Assembly: GCA_014378185.1 (NCBI GenBank)
Contig: JACMOE010000548.1
Location: 1 to 9,149 of the forward strand
Source of the DNA: Gemmatimonadaceae bacterium
GTDB taxonomy: Bacteria > Gemmatimonadota > Gemmatimonadetes > Gemmatimonadales > Gemmatimonadaceae
Direction of reading: 5' to 3'
DNA length: 9,149 nt
The position numbers and the translations under genes are program-made. Under the pieces are notes generated by a model, which saw only the letters and a program-made list of their open reading frames with translations, searched no databases and was not told the DNA's origin. How positions within the stretch are numbered: the first letter of the stretch is position 1; each line of letters starts with the position of its first letter. Shown here piece by piece: positions 1-6,330 of this stretch.

Positions 1-738
1 GCCGCGCTCGTGGGAATCGACACAGCGGCGCTGCTCCAGGGTGCGGCCGACATGCGCACCCGGTGCGCGTCCGGCACCATCGCGAACAACATCGCCGGCA
101 CGTTCGCGGCGCTTCAGCACCTCGCGGATGCCGGGCATGGCCGCCACATCCAGGTGCTCATGCCGTACAGCGACGCGCTGCGAGACATGGCCGACTGGTT
201 CGTGCAGCTCTGGGCGGAGAGCCTCGGCAAGCATCGGGCACCGGGAGACGCCGGCGTGGGGCCCACACCGCTCGGTGCGCTGGGTGCCACGGACCAGCAC
301 AGCAAGGTGCAGTTGTTCATGGAGGGTCCGGGCGACAAGACGGTCACCTTCATTGGCGTGCAGGAGGGCGGAGTGGACGTCGAGATTCCACGCCTGCACC
401 AGGACATCCCCGAGCTGGCGTATCTTGGCGGGCACCGGCTCAGCGAGCTGCTCGACATCGAGCGGCGCGCCACGGCAGGCGCACTGGCCCGCCGCGGACG
501 GCCCAACATGACCCTCACGCTGGACCGGGTGGACGCGTGGCATGTGGGCGGGTTGCTCATGTTCCTGGAACTCGCCACCGCCTATGCGGGACGACTCTAC
601 GGCGTGAACGCCTTCGACCAGCCCGGGGTGGAGCTCGGGAAGCAGTTCACCTACGCCATGCTCGGGCGGTCCGACGCGGGGCAGGCGCGCCAGGAGTGGG
701 ACCTGCTGCCCAAACCCGATCCGGCGCGCATCCTCTGA
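1..738 (+). CDS. pgi: Glucose-6-phosphate isomerase, C-terminal part (5' end outside window)
   Basis: This enzyme interconverts glucose 6-phosphate and fructose 6-phosphate in the cytoplasm, at the entry of glycolysis and in gluconeogenesis. The frame is open from base 1, so the N-terminal part is missing and the GTG at base 10 is not the start. The family's second signature, FDQPGVELGK, is at bases 613-642 and ends in the catalytic Lys. The Glu of WAESLGK (codon 217-219) and the His of TDQHSK (298-300) match the other two catalytic residues known in the family. GPTPLGALGATDQHSK and VLMPYSDALRDMADWF are also typical. The end is intact: the usual C-terminal helix is followed by TGA at 736-738. 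The next gene is a class II aldolase 115 bases downstream, so the two sugar-phosphate enzymes may be co-transcribed. Family assignment is secure. Confidence 0.96.
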   Translation, partial: AALVGIDTAALLQGAADMRTRCASGTIANNIAGTFAALQHLADAGHGRHIQVLMPYSDALRDMADWFVQLWAESLGKHRAPGDAGVGPTPLGALGATDQHSKVQLFMEGPGDKTVTFIGVQEGGVDVEIPRLHQDIPELAYLGGHRLSELLDIERRATAGALARRGRPNMTLTLDRVDAWHVGGLLMFLELATAYAGRLYGVNAFDQPGVELGKQFTYAMLGRSDAGQARQEWDLLPKPDPARIL

Positions 739-752
739 GCGCCTGCGGGTCC

Positions 753-789
753 GTCGCCACACCTTGCGACGCATTTCGCGTCGGGCGAC
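753..789. repeat. Two-part inverted repeat between pgi and the aldolase gene
   Basis: GTCGCC (753-758) pairs with GGCGAC (784-789), and inside it CGACGC (767-772) pairs with GCGTCG (778-783) around the loop ATTTC. Eight unpaired bases lie on the left side only. No T-run follows, so it is not a typical intrinsic terminator. It could be an RNA processing or attenuation structure, or chance in GC-rich DNA. No convincing promoter is visible in the rest of this 115-base gap. Confidence 0.4.
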
Positions 790-853
790 CTTGAACTCAT
801 TAAAGCGCAACACCGGCCGCTGGCATCAGCGGTTGCACATTTGTGAGGCCCGC

Positions 854-2263
854 ATGGACGATCTCGACGCACTGAATACCCTGTTTGGCGGCGCGGTAAC
901 GGTTGCCGACGACCAGCTTACCGTTTCGCGCCCCGAGGCACTCGCCACTGAAAAGATGGACGAGCTGATTGCCGCCGCCGTGTTCGGCGAAGGAGTCGCC
1001 CGCCAGTACGCACGGTGGCTGGTCTGGGAGATTGGGCAGGCGGTGGGCGTGCGCCCCGCCTCCATCCATGACCTGTACCTGGCGCGCGGACGCGGTGAGG
1101 TGCACGGCTTCACGGTGCCGGCCATCAACATCCGCGGCGCGTCGTACGACACGGCCCGGGCCCTGTTCCGCACGGCCATCGCCATGAAGGCCGGCGCGTT
1201 CATCCTGGAAATCGCCCGGTCCGAAATTGCCTACACCGACCAGCGTCCGGCCGAGTATGTCGCGGTCCTGATTGCCGCAGCGCTGCGCGAGGGATTCCGC
1301 GGCCCGCTGTTCATCCAGGGCGACCACTTCCAGGTGAACCACAAGAAGTACGCGGTGGACCCCGCTACCGAGGTGGAAGCGGTGAAGACGCTGGTGCGGG
1401 AGGCCGTCGGCGCGGGCTTCTACAACATCGACATCGACACGTCCACGCTGGTGGACCTCGGCAAGGCGTCGCTGGCGGACCAGCAACGGCTGAATTACGA
1501 CGTGGGCATCGACATCCTCAAGGAAGTGCGCCGAGTGCAGCCCGAAGGCATCAATATTTCCGTGGGGGGCGAAATCGGCGAGGTGGGCACGGAGAATTCC
1601 ACCGTGGAGGAGTTGCGCGCGTACATGGATGGCTTCACCGCGGCGCTGCCCAAGGGCATGGAAGGGCTGTCCAAGATCAGCGTGCAGAGCGGAACGTCCC
1701 ACGGCGGCACGGTGCTGGCCGATGGATCCATCGCCGCGGTGAAGCTGGATCTCGACACGCTCGAACGGCTGGGCAAGGTGGCGCGTGACGACTACGGGTT
1801 GGCGGGCGCCGTGCAGCATGGCGCCTCGACGCTGCCCGACGACGCGTTTCACAACTTTCCCAAGCGCGAGACGGCGGAAATCCATCTCGCCACGAACTTC
1901 CAGACCATGCTGTTCGACCACCTGCCGGATGCCCTGCGCGCGGACATCTATGCGTGGCTGGGCAAGAACGCGATGGACGAGCGCAAGGCGACCGATACCG
2001 ACGAGCAATTCTTCTACAAGACGCGCAAGAAGGCCCTTGGCCCATTCAAGCGGCAACTCTGGTCGCTGGCGCCGGAAGTGAAGGCCGCCGTGGCGCGGAC
2101 GTACGAGGAGAAATTCGGCTTCCTGTTCAAGCAGCTGGCGGTGGGTAACACAGCGGACATGGTGAATCGCTATGTCATTCCGCCTGTACACCACAAGCCC
2201 ATGCCGGCGGTCGCAACGCCAACGCACGTCGCCGCGCCGGACGACGCCGACCTGTCCGATTGA
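854..2263 (+). CDS. Class II fructose-bisphosphate aldolase family protein, long form
   Basis: Class II aldolases use a metal ion, usually Zn, to split fructose 1,6-bisphosphate into dihydroxyacetone phosphate and glyceraldehyde 3-phosphate, or the reverse. The start chosen is ATG 854, preceded by GAGG at 845-848; an upstream TTG (764) would only add a basic, non-family stretch. The product is 469 aa, longer than the usual 280-360 aa. Expected elements appear in order: GDHFQVN (D157, H158: catalytic Asp and metal His), SVGGEIGEVG (E240), GTSHGG (H283) and VQHGASTLP (H322), then AEIHLATNFQ, the usual phosphate-binding strand. About 80 extra residues precede the barrel (including VGVRPASIHDLYLARGRGEV) and about 120 follow it (including DEQFFYKTRKKALGPFKRQLW). 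All metal ligands are kept, so it is probably active. Substrate is inferred; another ketose-bisphosphate is possible. The stop abuts the next gene's ATG. Confidence 0.88.
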   Translation: MDDLDALNTLFGGAVTVADDQLTVSRPEALATEKMDELIAAAVFGEGVARQYARWLVWEIGQAVGVRPASIHDLYLARGRGEVHGFTVPAINIRGASYDTARALFRTAIAMKAGAFILEIARSEIAYTDQRPAEYVAVLIAAALREGFRGPLFIQGDHFQVNHKKYAVDPATEVEAVKTLVREAVGAGFYNIDIDTSTLVDLGKASLADQQRLNYDVGIDILKEVRRVQPEGINISVGGEIGEVGTENSTVEELRAYMDGFTAALPKGMEGLSKISVQSGTSHGGTVLADGSIAAVKLDLDTLERLGKVARDDYGLAGAVQHGASTLPDDAFHNFPKRETAEIHLATNFQTMLFDHLPDALRADIYAWLGKNAMDERKATDTDEQFFYKTRKKALGPFKRQLWSLAPEVKAAVARTYEEKFGFLFKQLAVGNTADMVNRYVIPPVHHKPMPAVATPTHVAAPDDADLSD

Positions 2264-2893
2264 ATGGCGTCCACCACGGCTGCCGAAGACGTCGCCGGCC
2301 TCTGGCTGCTTACGCTGCAGCGGGCGGTCGGCCGCGCGTCGCACGACGTGAAGGACGCGTTGAACGGGGTGTCCGTGAACCTGGAAGTGATCCGGTCGCG
2401 GTCGGCGCGTGCGGAGGTGCCGGCGTCGGCTGTCGCGAAGTTCGGTGACGCCGCGGCACAACAGCTCGACCGGTTGACTACGTTGCTGGATGCGGTGCTC
2501 GCGCTCGCGCGGGCGGACCGTTCTCCCGCTGACGTTGCGGTCACGTTGCGACGCGTCGTCACGATGTGTGCTGCATCGTCTTCGTCCGCGGACGCGCAGG
2601 TATCGTTCGTGGGGGAGGCGGAAACGGGGGTCGCGCTGACGCGCGTGCCGGTTGACGTGCTGCGGTTGGCGCTCATGGCGCCGCTGCTGGACGTCGTCAC
2701 CGGCGTCGATCGCGCGTTACAGCTGTCTCCAGTCACCTGCACGATGGACGTGGATCACGAGTGGGTGCGCGTAGTGATTCCCGCCGGCGGGCGCCAGGGG
2801 GCAATGCCCGAGGCGCTGGCCGACGTACTGCGCGGTGCCGGCGTCCGCTGGACCGAAGGCGAGAACTTATCTCTGGCGTTTCCCCGCGCGTGA
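2264..2893 (+). CDS. Histidine-kinase-like protein with degenerate ATPase domain; possible histidine phosphotransferase
   Basis: A 209-aa soluble protein with no membrane segment or sensor domain. Residues 13-83 look like a HisKA dimerisation hairpin. Helix 1 carries SHDVKDALNGVSVNLEV, with H27 where the phospho-accepting His of HE(I/L)RNPLN-type H-boxes falls; helix 2 is QQLDRLTTLLDAVLALARA. Residues 89-209 align by eye with a kinase catalytic domain in outline (VDVLRLALMAPLLDVV as the N-box helix, VRVVIPAGGR as the strand before the G1 box, NLSLAFPR as the final strand). However, the N-box Asn, the DxGxG of G1 and the GxGxGL of G2 are absent. It therefore probably cannot bind ATP and may act like Spo0B or ChpT, which pass phosphate between regulators. 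The ATG directly follows the aldolase stop without a clear Shine-Dalgarno, suggesting translational coupling. The NtrC-type regulator downstream is the obvious partner. Assignment is by pattern only. Confidence 0.65.
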   Translation: MASTTAAEDVAGLWLLTLQRAVGRASHDVKDALNGVSVNLEVIRSRSARAEVPASAVAKFGDAAAQQLDRLTTLLDAVLALARADRSPADVAVTLRRVVTMCAASSSSADAQVSFVGEAETGVALTRVPVDVLRLALMAPLLDVVTGVDRALQLSPVTCTMDVDHEWVRVVIPAGGRQGAMPEALADVLRGAGVRWTEGENLSLAFPRA

Positions 2894-2931
2894 GCACGCG
2901 AGGGGGAGGGGCAGCTACTGCACGAGGCACG

Positions 2932-4407
2932 ATGAAGCAGGGAAAGATCCTCATTGCGGACGACGAAGCCGCAATCACCACCGGCCTGAGCGCCATCCTC
3001 GAGGACGCGGGTTACCGCGTGGATGTCGTGGCGGACGGGCAGAAGGCCCTCGAGATGCTCTCGGCCGAGCGGTATGGGGTGGTGCTTGCCGACCTCAAGA
3101 TGCCCAAGCTGGACGGCCTTGCCCTGCTTGGTGAGCTGCAGAAGCGCAGCATTCCTACCGAGTGCATCATCATCACCGGGCAAGCCACGGTGGACTCCGC
3201 CGTGCAGGCCATGCAGCAGGGAGCCTACGATTACATCGAGAAGCCCCTGAATGCCGAAAAGCTGAACCGCTTGAAGGCGCTCATTCCGAAGGCGCTCGAC
3301 AAGTACACCGTGCAGCAGACCAACCGGGAGCTCTCCTCCAAGCTGGAGGGACTCACGCACTACGCAGAGCTTACCGGACAGAGCGACTCCATGCGCTCCG
3401 TGTACCAGGTCATCGAGGCGGTGGCGCCGAGCACGGCGAGCGTGCTGATCCTCGGCGAAAGCGGCACGGGCAAGGAACTCGTTGCACGGGCACTGCACAG
3501 CAAGAGCGACCGTGCGAAAGGACCGTTCTTCGCGCTGAACTGCGCCGCGCTGCCCAAGGAGATTCTCGAGAACGAGCTGTTCGGGCACGAAAAGGGCGCG
3601 TTCACCGGGTCGATCAGCGAGAAGCAGGGTGCGTTCGAGATGTCGTCAGGGGGTACCATATTCCTCGACGAGATGGCCGAGATGCCCACCGATATCCAGG
3701 TGAAGCTGCTCCGTGCGCTGGAAACGAAGCAGATCCGGCGCCTCGGCGGCAAGAAGGAGATCAACGTGGACATCCGCATCCTGGCGGCCACCAACAAGAA
3801 TCTCCAGAAGGCCATCGTGGACGGCGAGCTGCGCGAGGATCTCTACTACCGCCTCGCGGTCGTGGAGATCGACCTGCCGCCCCTGCGCGAGCGTGCGGAG
3901 GACATCCAGTTGCTGGCCAACGAATTCCTGGGCCGGTTTGCGCAGCAGAATGGCAAGGCCATCACGGGGTTCGAGGACGCGGCCTGGGAGTGGATCATGA
4001 GCTATCACTGGCCCGGTAACGTGAGAGAGCTCAAGAACGCCGTGGAGCGCGCGGTCATCATGTCGCGTAGCACCACCATCGGCCCGTCCGACATCATCCC
4101 GCGCCATCTGCGCAACAATGGGGGCATGCCGGCCGCGCTCACCATTCCGGTAGGCGCCACGGCGGCCGAGGCGCGCCAGCAACTGGTGTTGCGAACGTTC
4201 GCCTCCACGGCGGGAGACTCCGCTCGCACGGCCAAGGTTCTCGGCATTTCGGAACGCGAAGTGCGAGGGGAACTCCTGGCGCTCGTCACCGGTGCCGCCG
4301 AGCCGGCGCGTGAGGCGGAGGTGGTGGAGAAGCCCGTCAAGAAGAAGGAGCCGGCGCCACCCTCACGGTCGCCGGTCAAGAAACCCACGGCCAAGAAGGG
4401 GCGCTGA
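2932..4407 (+). CDS. NtrC-family sigma-54-dependent response regulator
   Basis: A 491-aa transcription activator that, when phosphorylated, uses ATP to remodel RNA polymerase-sigma-54. Start ATG 2932 begins the receiver domain directly (MKQGKILIADDE) and follows GAGG at 2924-2927; upstream in-frame starts would overlap the previous gene and add unrelated residues. Receiver, 1-120: D10, D11, phospho-acceptor D54, T82 and K104 are all present. AAA+ domain, about 145-385: Walker A GESGTGKE (175-182), sigma-54 loop GAFTGS (222-227; the usual form ends in A), Walker B GGTIFLDE (240-247), and REDLYYRL with the likely arginine fingers R301 and R307. A Fis-like helix-turn-helix (about 427-452, DSARTAKVLGISEREVRGELL) follows but its last helix departs from the usual R-R-T-L-Y-R-K-L pattern. 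Residues 465-491 form a Lys/Pro-rich basic tail. The preceding gene is the likely phosphodonor. Confidence 0.93.
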   Translation: MKQGKILIADDEAAITTGLSAILEDAGYRVDVVADGQKALEMLSAERYGVVLADLKMPKLDGLALLGELQKRSIPTECIIITGQATVDSAVQAMQQGAYDYIEKPLNAEKLNRLKALIPKALDKYTVQQTNRELSSKLEGLTHYAELTGQSDSMRSVYQVIEAVAPSTASVLILGESGTGKELVARALHSKSDRAKGPFFALNCAALPKEILENELFGHEKGAFTGSISEKQGAFEMSSGGTIFLDEMAEMPTDIQVKLLRALETKQIRRLGGKKEINVDIRILAATNKNLQKAIVDGELREDLYYRLAVVEIDLPPLRERAEDIQLLANEFLGRFAQQNGKAITGFEDAAWEWIMSYHWPGNVRELKNAVERAVIMSRSTTIGPSDIIPRHLRNNGGMPAALTIPVGATAAEARQQLVLRTFASTAGDSARTAKVLGISEREVRGELLALVTGAAEPAREAEVVEKPVKKKEPAPPSRSPVKKPTAKKGR

Positions 4408-4430
4408 GCCCCGAGCTTCCAGGAGCGCAC

Positions 4431-4898
4431 ATGCGGGATCATGATCACGACGGCGAACCGTACATCGTCATCGAGAAGCACAGCGGCGACTTGGGCAACC
4501 TCTTCGTGGGGCTGCTGATTGGCGCCGGCGTCGCGCTGCTGTTCGCGCCGCGCTCCGGCCAGGAGACTCGGCGAGATATCCGGCGAAAGGCCCGTCAGGC
4601 CACGGACGCGGTGAAGGGCGTGGCGGAGGAGGTCACGGGGCAGGTGGTGGACACCTTCGAGGGAGCAAAGGTGCGCGTCGAGGAGCAGATCGAAGCGGCC
4701 CGGTCCGCCATCGAGGCGAAGAAGCGGCAGGTGTCGCGCGCCATGGACGCTGGCCGGGAGGCCGCGGCGGAGGCGCGCCAGGAGTTGGAGAGCAGGTTGG
4801 TGGAAACCAAGGCCGCGTACGCCGCGGGCGGCGATGTGGCGCGCGGTGCGCGCCGGCGCGTCGTCGCCGTACCGCCTCGAGGCAGCGAAACCATCTGA
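4431..4898 (+). CDS. YtxH domain-containing membrane-anchored protein
   Basis: A 155-aa protein with a His/Asp-rich N-terminus, one hydrophobic segment (about 24-39, LFVGLLIGAGVALLFA) and directly after it FAPRSGQETR (38-47), the hallmark of the YtxH family (FAPxSGxETR). Residues 50-130 are Ala/Glu/Arg/Lys-rich and probably a long helix or coiled coil, like apolipoprotein-type or LEA-type stress proteins. The end (138-155) is basic, RGARRRVVAVPPRGSETI. The start is supported by AGGAG at 4421-4425, five bases before ATG. Members of the family are linked to general stress in Bacillus; biochemical function is unknown. It lies 23 bases after the sigma-54 regulator and 38 before the YihY-type gene, so it probably belongs to the same transcript. 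Confidence 0.85.
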   Translation: MRDHDHDGEPYIVIEKHSGDLGNLFVGLLIGAGVALLFAPRSGQETRRDIRRKARQATDAVKGVAEEVTGQVVDTFEGAKVRVEEQIEAARSAIEAKKRQVSRAMDAGREAAAEARQELESRLVETKAAYAAGGDVARGARRRVVAVPPRGSETI

Positions 4899-4922
4899 CG
4901 ACGCCAGCCGGCACGCCGGGTC

Positions 4923-4983
4923 GTCCATCCGTGCGGATGGTGCGAGTGGCGACGCGGTCGCCACTCGTCAGCCTTGGATGGAC
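4923..4983 (+). promoter_or_regulatory. Alternative hairpins over the yihY-type start codon
   Basis: GTCCATCC (4923-4930) has two possible partners. Its CCATCC can pair with GGATGG (4935-4940) around the loop GTGC, burying ATG 4937. The full 8 bases can instead pair with GGATGGAC (4976-4983), leaving that ATG free. Between them lies a perfect 11-bp hairpin, CGAGTGGCGAC (4943-4953) with GTCGCCACTCG (4957-4967) and loop GCG. No T-run follows, so it is not an intrinsic terminator. The base pairing is seen directly; a role in translational control is inferred. Confidence 0.5.
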
Positions 4984-5854
4984 ACTCCGCGATTACGCCA
5001 AGCGTGTGTGGGACAATGCCGGCGAGGACAACGTGCTCTTCCTCGCCGGTGGCATTGCGTTCAACCTCCTGCTCGCGGTCGTTCCGTTCATCCTGCTGCT
5101 CGTCTGGTTCCTCACCTACCTGCTGAACAAGTCGTCCACGGGTGCGAACGAGGTCGTCGTGCACTACCTCGACCGACTGCTGCCCGCGCATCAGGAAATG
5201 CCGGACTCGCCGTACCACAAGCTGCTGGGCGACATCCTCACGGCAAACCGGAAACTGCCCATCTGGAGTGCCGTCGGCTTCGTGTGGTTCTCCACGCGGC
5301 TCTTCGGGTCATTGCGCACGGTGCTGGCGAGCGTGTTCGACATCGAGAACGAGCGGAGCATCATCGCCGGCAAGATCTTCGACATCGTGATGACTATCGT
5401 CTCGACGTTCCTGATCACCGCGAACACGCTGATCACGACGTACGTGCTGATCGCGACCAACAAGAGTGCGCAGCTGCTCGAGGACCTGGGGATCCGGAAG
5501 GACGTGATGGGCCAGGCCAAGGCGTGGGGTAGCCATCTCGTGGCGTCCCTGCTGCTCGCCGCCATGTTCTTCGCGCTGTACAAGTACCTGCCCGTGCGGC
5601 GCGTGCGTACCAAGACGGCCTGGGTCGCCGCAGCCTTCACTACGGTGATGTTCGAAGCCGCCAAGTTCGTCTTCACCGTGTACGTGCGATCGTTCAACCC
5701 TGGTTCGCTCTACAGCGGCTCGGTGGCGGCCATCGTCGTCGTCGTCATCTGGGTCTACTACGCGGCTCTCGTGTTCATCCTGGGCGGCGAGGTGGGGCAG
5801 GTGTATGAGCTCCGCCGCACCAGGAAGCGGCAACGCGAGGTTTTCCTGGATTGA
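4937..5854 (+). CDS. YihY/BrkB family (UPF0761) integral membrane protein
   Basis: A 305-aa inner-membrane protein of the YihY/virulence factor BrkB family, whose molecular role is not established; RNase BN was once, wrongly, linked to it. About six membrane segments are visible, roughly residues 34-60, 109-133, 148-173, 197-219, 227-250 and 261-283. Family-typical elements are the N-terminal WDNAGEDNVLFLAGGIAFN, where the charged helix leads into the first membrane span, the turn FNPGSLYSGSVAAIVVVVIW, and ILGGEVGQVYE before a basic tail (RRTRKRQREVFLD). Start choice is uncertain: ATG 4937 is taken, but GTG 4931, 4940 or 4946 are in frame and none has a clear Shine-Dalgarno. The start region is covered by strong hairpins. 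It is the last gene of the run beginning at 854. Confidence 0.9.
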   Translation: MVRVATRSPLVSLGWTLRDYAKRVWDNAGEDNVLFLAGGIAFNLLLAVVPFILLLVWFLTYLLNKSSTGANEVVVHYLDRLLPAHQEMPDSPYHKLLGDILTANRKLPIWSAVGFVWFSTRLFGSLRTVLASVFDIENERSIIAGKIFDIVMTIVSTFLITANTLITTYVLIATNKSAQLLEDLGIRKDVMGQAKAWGSHLVASLLLAAMFFALYKYLPVRRVRTKTAWVAAAFTTVMFEAAKFVFTVYVRSFNPGSLYSGSVAAIVVVVIWVYYAALVFILGGEVGQVYELRRTRKRQREVFLD

Positions 5855-5863
5855 TGTTTTTTT
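5821..5863 (+). terminator. Possible weak terminator at the end of the operon
   Basis: CAGGAA (5821-5826) can pair with TTCCTG (5843-5848), and a run of seven T follows at 5857-5863. The stem is only 6 bp, the loop has 16 bases and the T-run begins 8 bases after the stem, so the fit is poor. The T-run is notable in such GC-rich DNA and lies just after the stop of the YihY-type gene. Confidence 0.25.
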
Positions 5864-5930
5864 CGCGAACAGGCTGCCGAACCGGACCTTTGGCGCGAAG
5901 GTTGCCTTAGTTTCTGCGAACGCGCCACTC

Positions 5931-5936
5931 AGGAGG
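5931..5936 (+). promoter_or_regulatory. Consensus ribosome binding site AGGAGG
   Basis: A full AGGAGG lies six bases before ATG 5943 and decides the start of the lipoprotein gene against an in-frame opening further upstream (5805) that overlaps the YihY-type gene. It is the strongest Shine-Dalgarno in the window, suggesting high translation. I see no convincing promoter in the 88 bases between 5855 and 5942. Confidence 0.85.
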
Positions 5937-5942
5937 CCATCA

Positions 5943-6206
5943 ATGCGCAAAATGCTACTCGGCGCCGTCATCCTCACGTTGCCAATCGCGGCGTGCAAGA
6001 AGACCGGCGACAACACGTACCAGGTCCAGACGCCGACGGTCGGCACGGACACCCACACGGTCACGACACCGAGCGTGGAGATGAAGAAGGACACGATCAA
6101 CACGCCCGTGGTCGGCACCAAGCCCGATACCGTCATCATCCAGAAGCCGGTTGTCGGCACCAAGAAGACGGAAGTCTCCGTTCCGCACGTCGTGAAGAAG
6201 CCGTAG
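5943..6206 (+). CDS. Small repeat-containing lipoprotein, function unknown
   Basis: An 87-aa precursor with a lipoprotein signal peptide: MRKM, a hydrophobic stretch LLGAVILTLPIAA, then lipobox I-A-A-C with C18 as the lipidation site. Basic residues KK follow the Cys, so no Asp inner-membrane retention signal is present at +2. The mature part is about 70 residues, rich in Thr, Val, Lys and Pro, and consists of about five units starting at P31, P43, P55, P69 and P81, each resembling P-x-V-G-T-K-x-D-T-V. Alternating Val/Thr suggests short beta strands. The last unit is a short basic end, PHVVKKP. No enzyme motif is visible and I do not recognise the family. A consensus Shine-Dalgarno and a downstream terminator indicate a short, well-expressed unit. 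It may be an outer-membrane or periplasmic surface lipoprotein. Confidence 0.82.
   Translation: MRKMLLGAVILTLPIAACKKTGDNTYQVQTPTVGTDTHTVTTPSVEMKKDTINTPVVGTKPDTVIIQKPVVGTKKTEVSVPHVVKKP
6033..6203 (+). repeat. 12-14 residue tandem repeats in the lipoprotein
   Basis: Five units begin with Pro at codons 6033, 6069, 6105, 6147 and 6183, spaced 12, 12, 14 and 12 codons. Units read PTVGTDTHTVTT, PSVEMKKDTINT, PVVGTKPDTVIIQK, PVVGTKKTEVSV and PHVVKKP. Units 3 and 4 are closest, sharing AAGC(C)CGGTTGTCGG-like DNA (P-V-V-G-T-K). The copies have diverged at DNA level, so the repeat is old or under protein-level selection. Confidence 0.7.
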
Positions 6207-6251
6207 CACTCGAAACAGTCGGACAGCCGGCTGGTCTGGCAGGACGGCGTT

Positions 6252-6290
6252 GAAAGGCGCACCGAGTTACCTTCGGTGTGCCTTTCGTCG
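6252..6290. terminator. Intrinsic terminator after the lipoprotein gene (possibly bidirectional)
   Basis: GAAAGGCGCACCGA (6252-6265) pairs with TCGGTGTGCCTTTC (6273-6286), a 14-bp stem with one G-U wobble and the 7-base loop GTTACCT. TTT closes the right arm and AAA opens the left, so a U-rich tail is formed in either direction. It lies 45 bases after the lipoprotein stop and 45 before the threonine aldolase ATG, separating the two units. Confidence 0.8.
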
Positions 6291-6330
6291 TTCCTGCCTC
6301 TCCATCTGACCGGCCTTCAGCTGCACGACC

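Noticed and set aside
753..789. Intrinsic terminator between pgi and the aldolase gene
   Set aside because: A hairpin can form but no T-run follows, so it is listed only as an inverted repeat.
764..853. Upstream TTG start for the aldolase
   Set aside because: It would add 30 basic residues unlike the family; ATG 854 has a GAGG at good spacing and gives a sensible N-terminus.
800..2461. Very long open frame on the reverse strand opposite the aldolase gene
   Set aside because: It mirrors the codon pattern of the + strand gene in GC-rich DNA, has His/Arg/Val-rich low-complexity composition and no recognisable motif; the + strand frame has complete aldolase motifs.
2761..2931. Earlier in-frame start for the sigma-54 regulator
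   Set aside because: It would overlap the kinase-like gene by more than 130 bases and add an Arg/Gly-rich stretch; the receiver domain begins right at 2932.
5309..6262. Reverse-strand open frame across the YihY-type and lipoprotein genes
   Set aside because: Its repeated Val/Thr/Phe stretches are simply the reverse of the lipoprotein repeats, and it spans two supported genes and a ribosome binding site.
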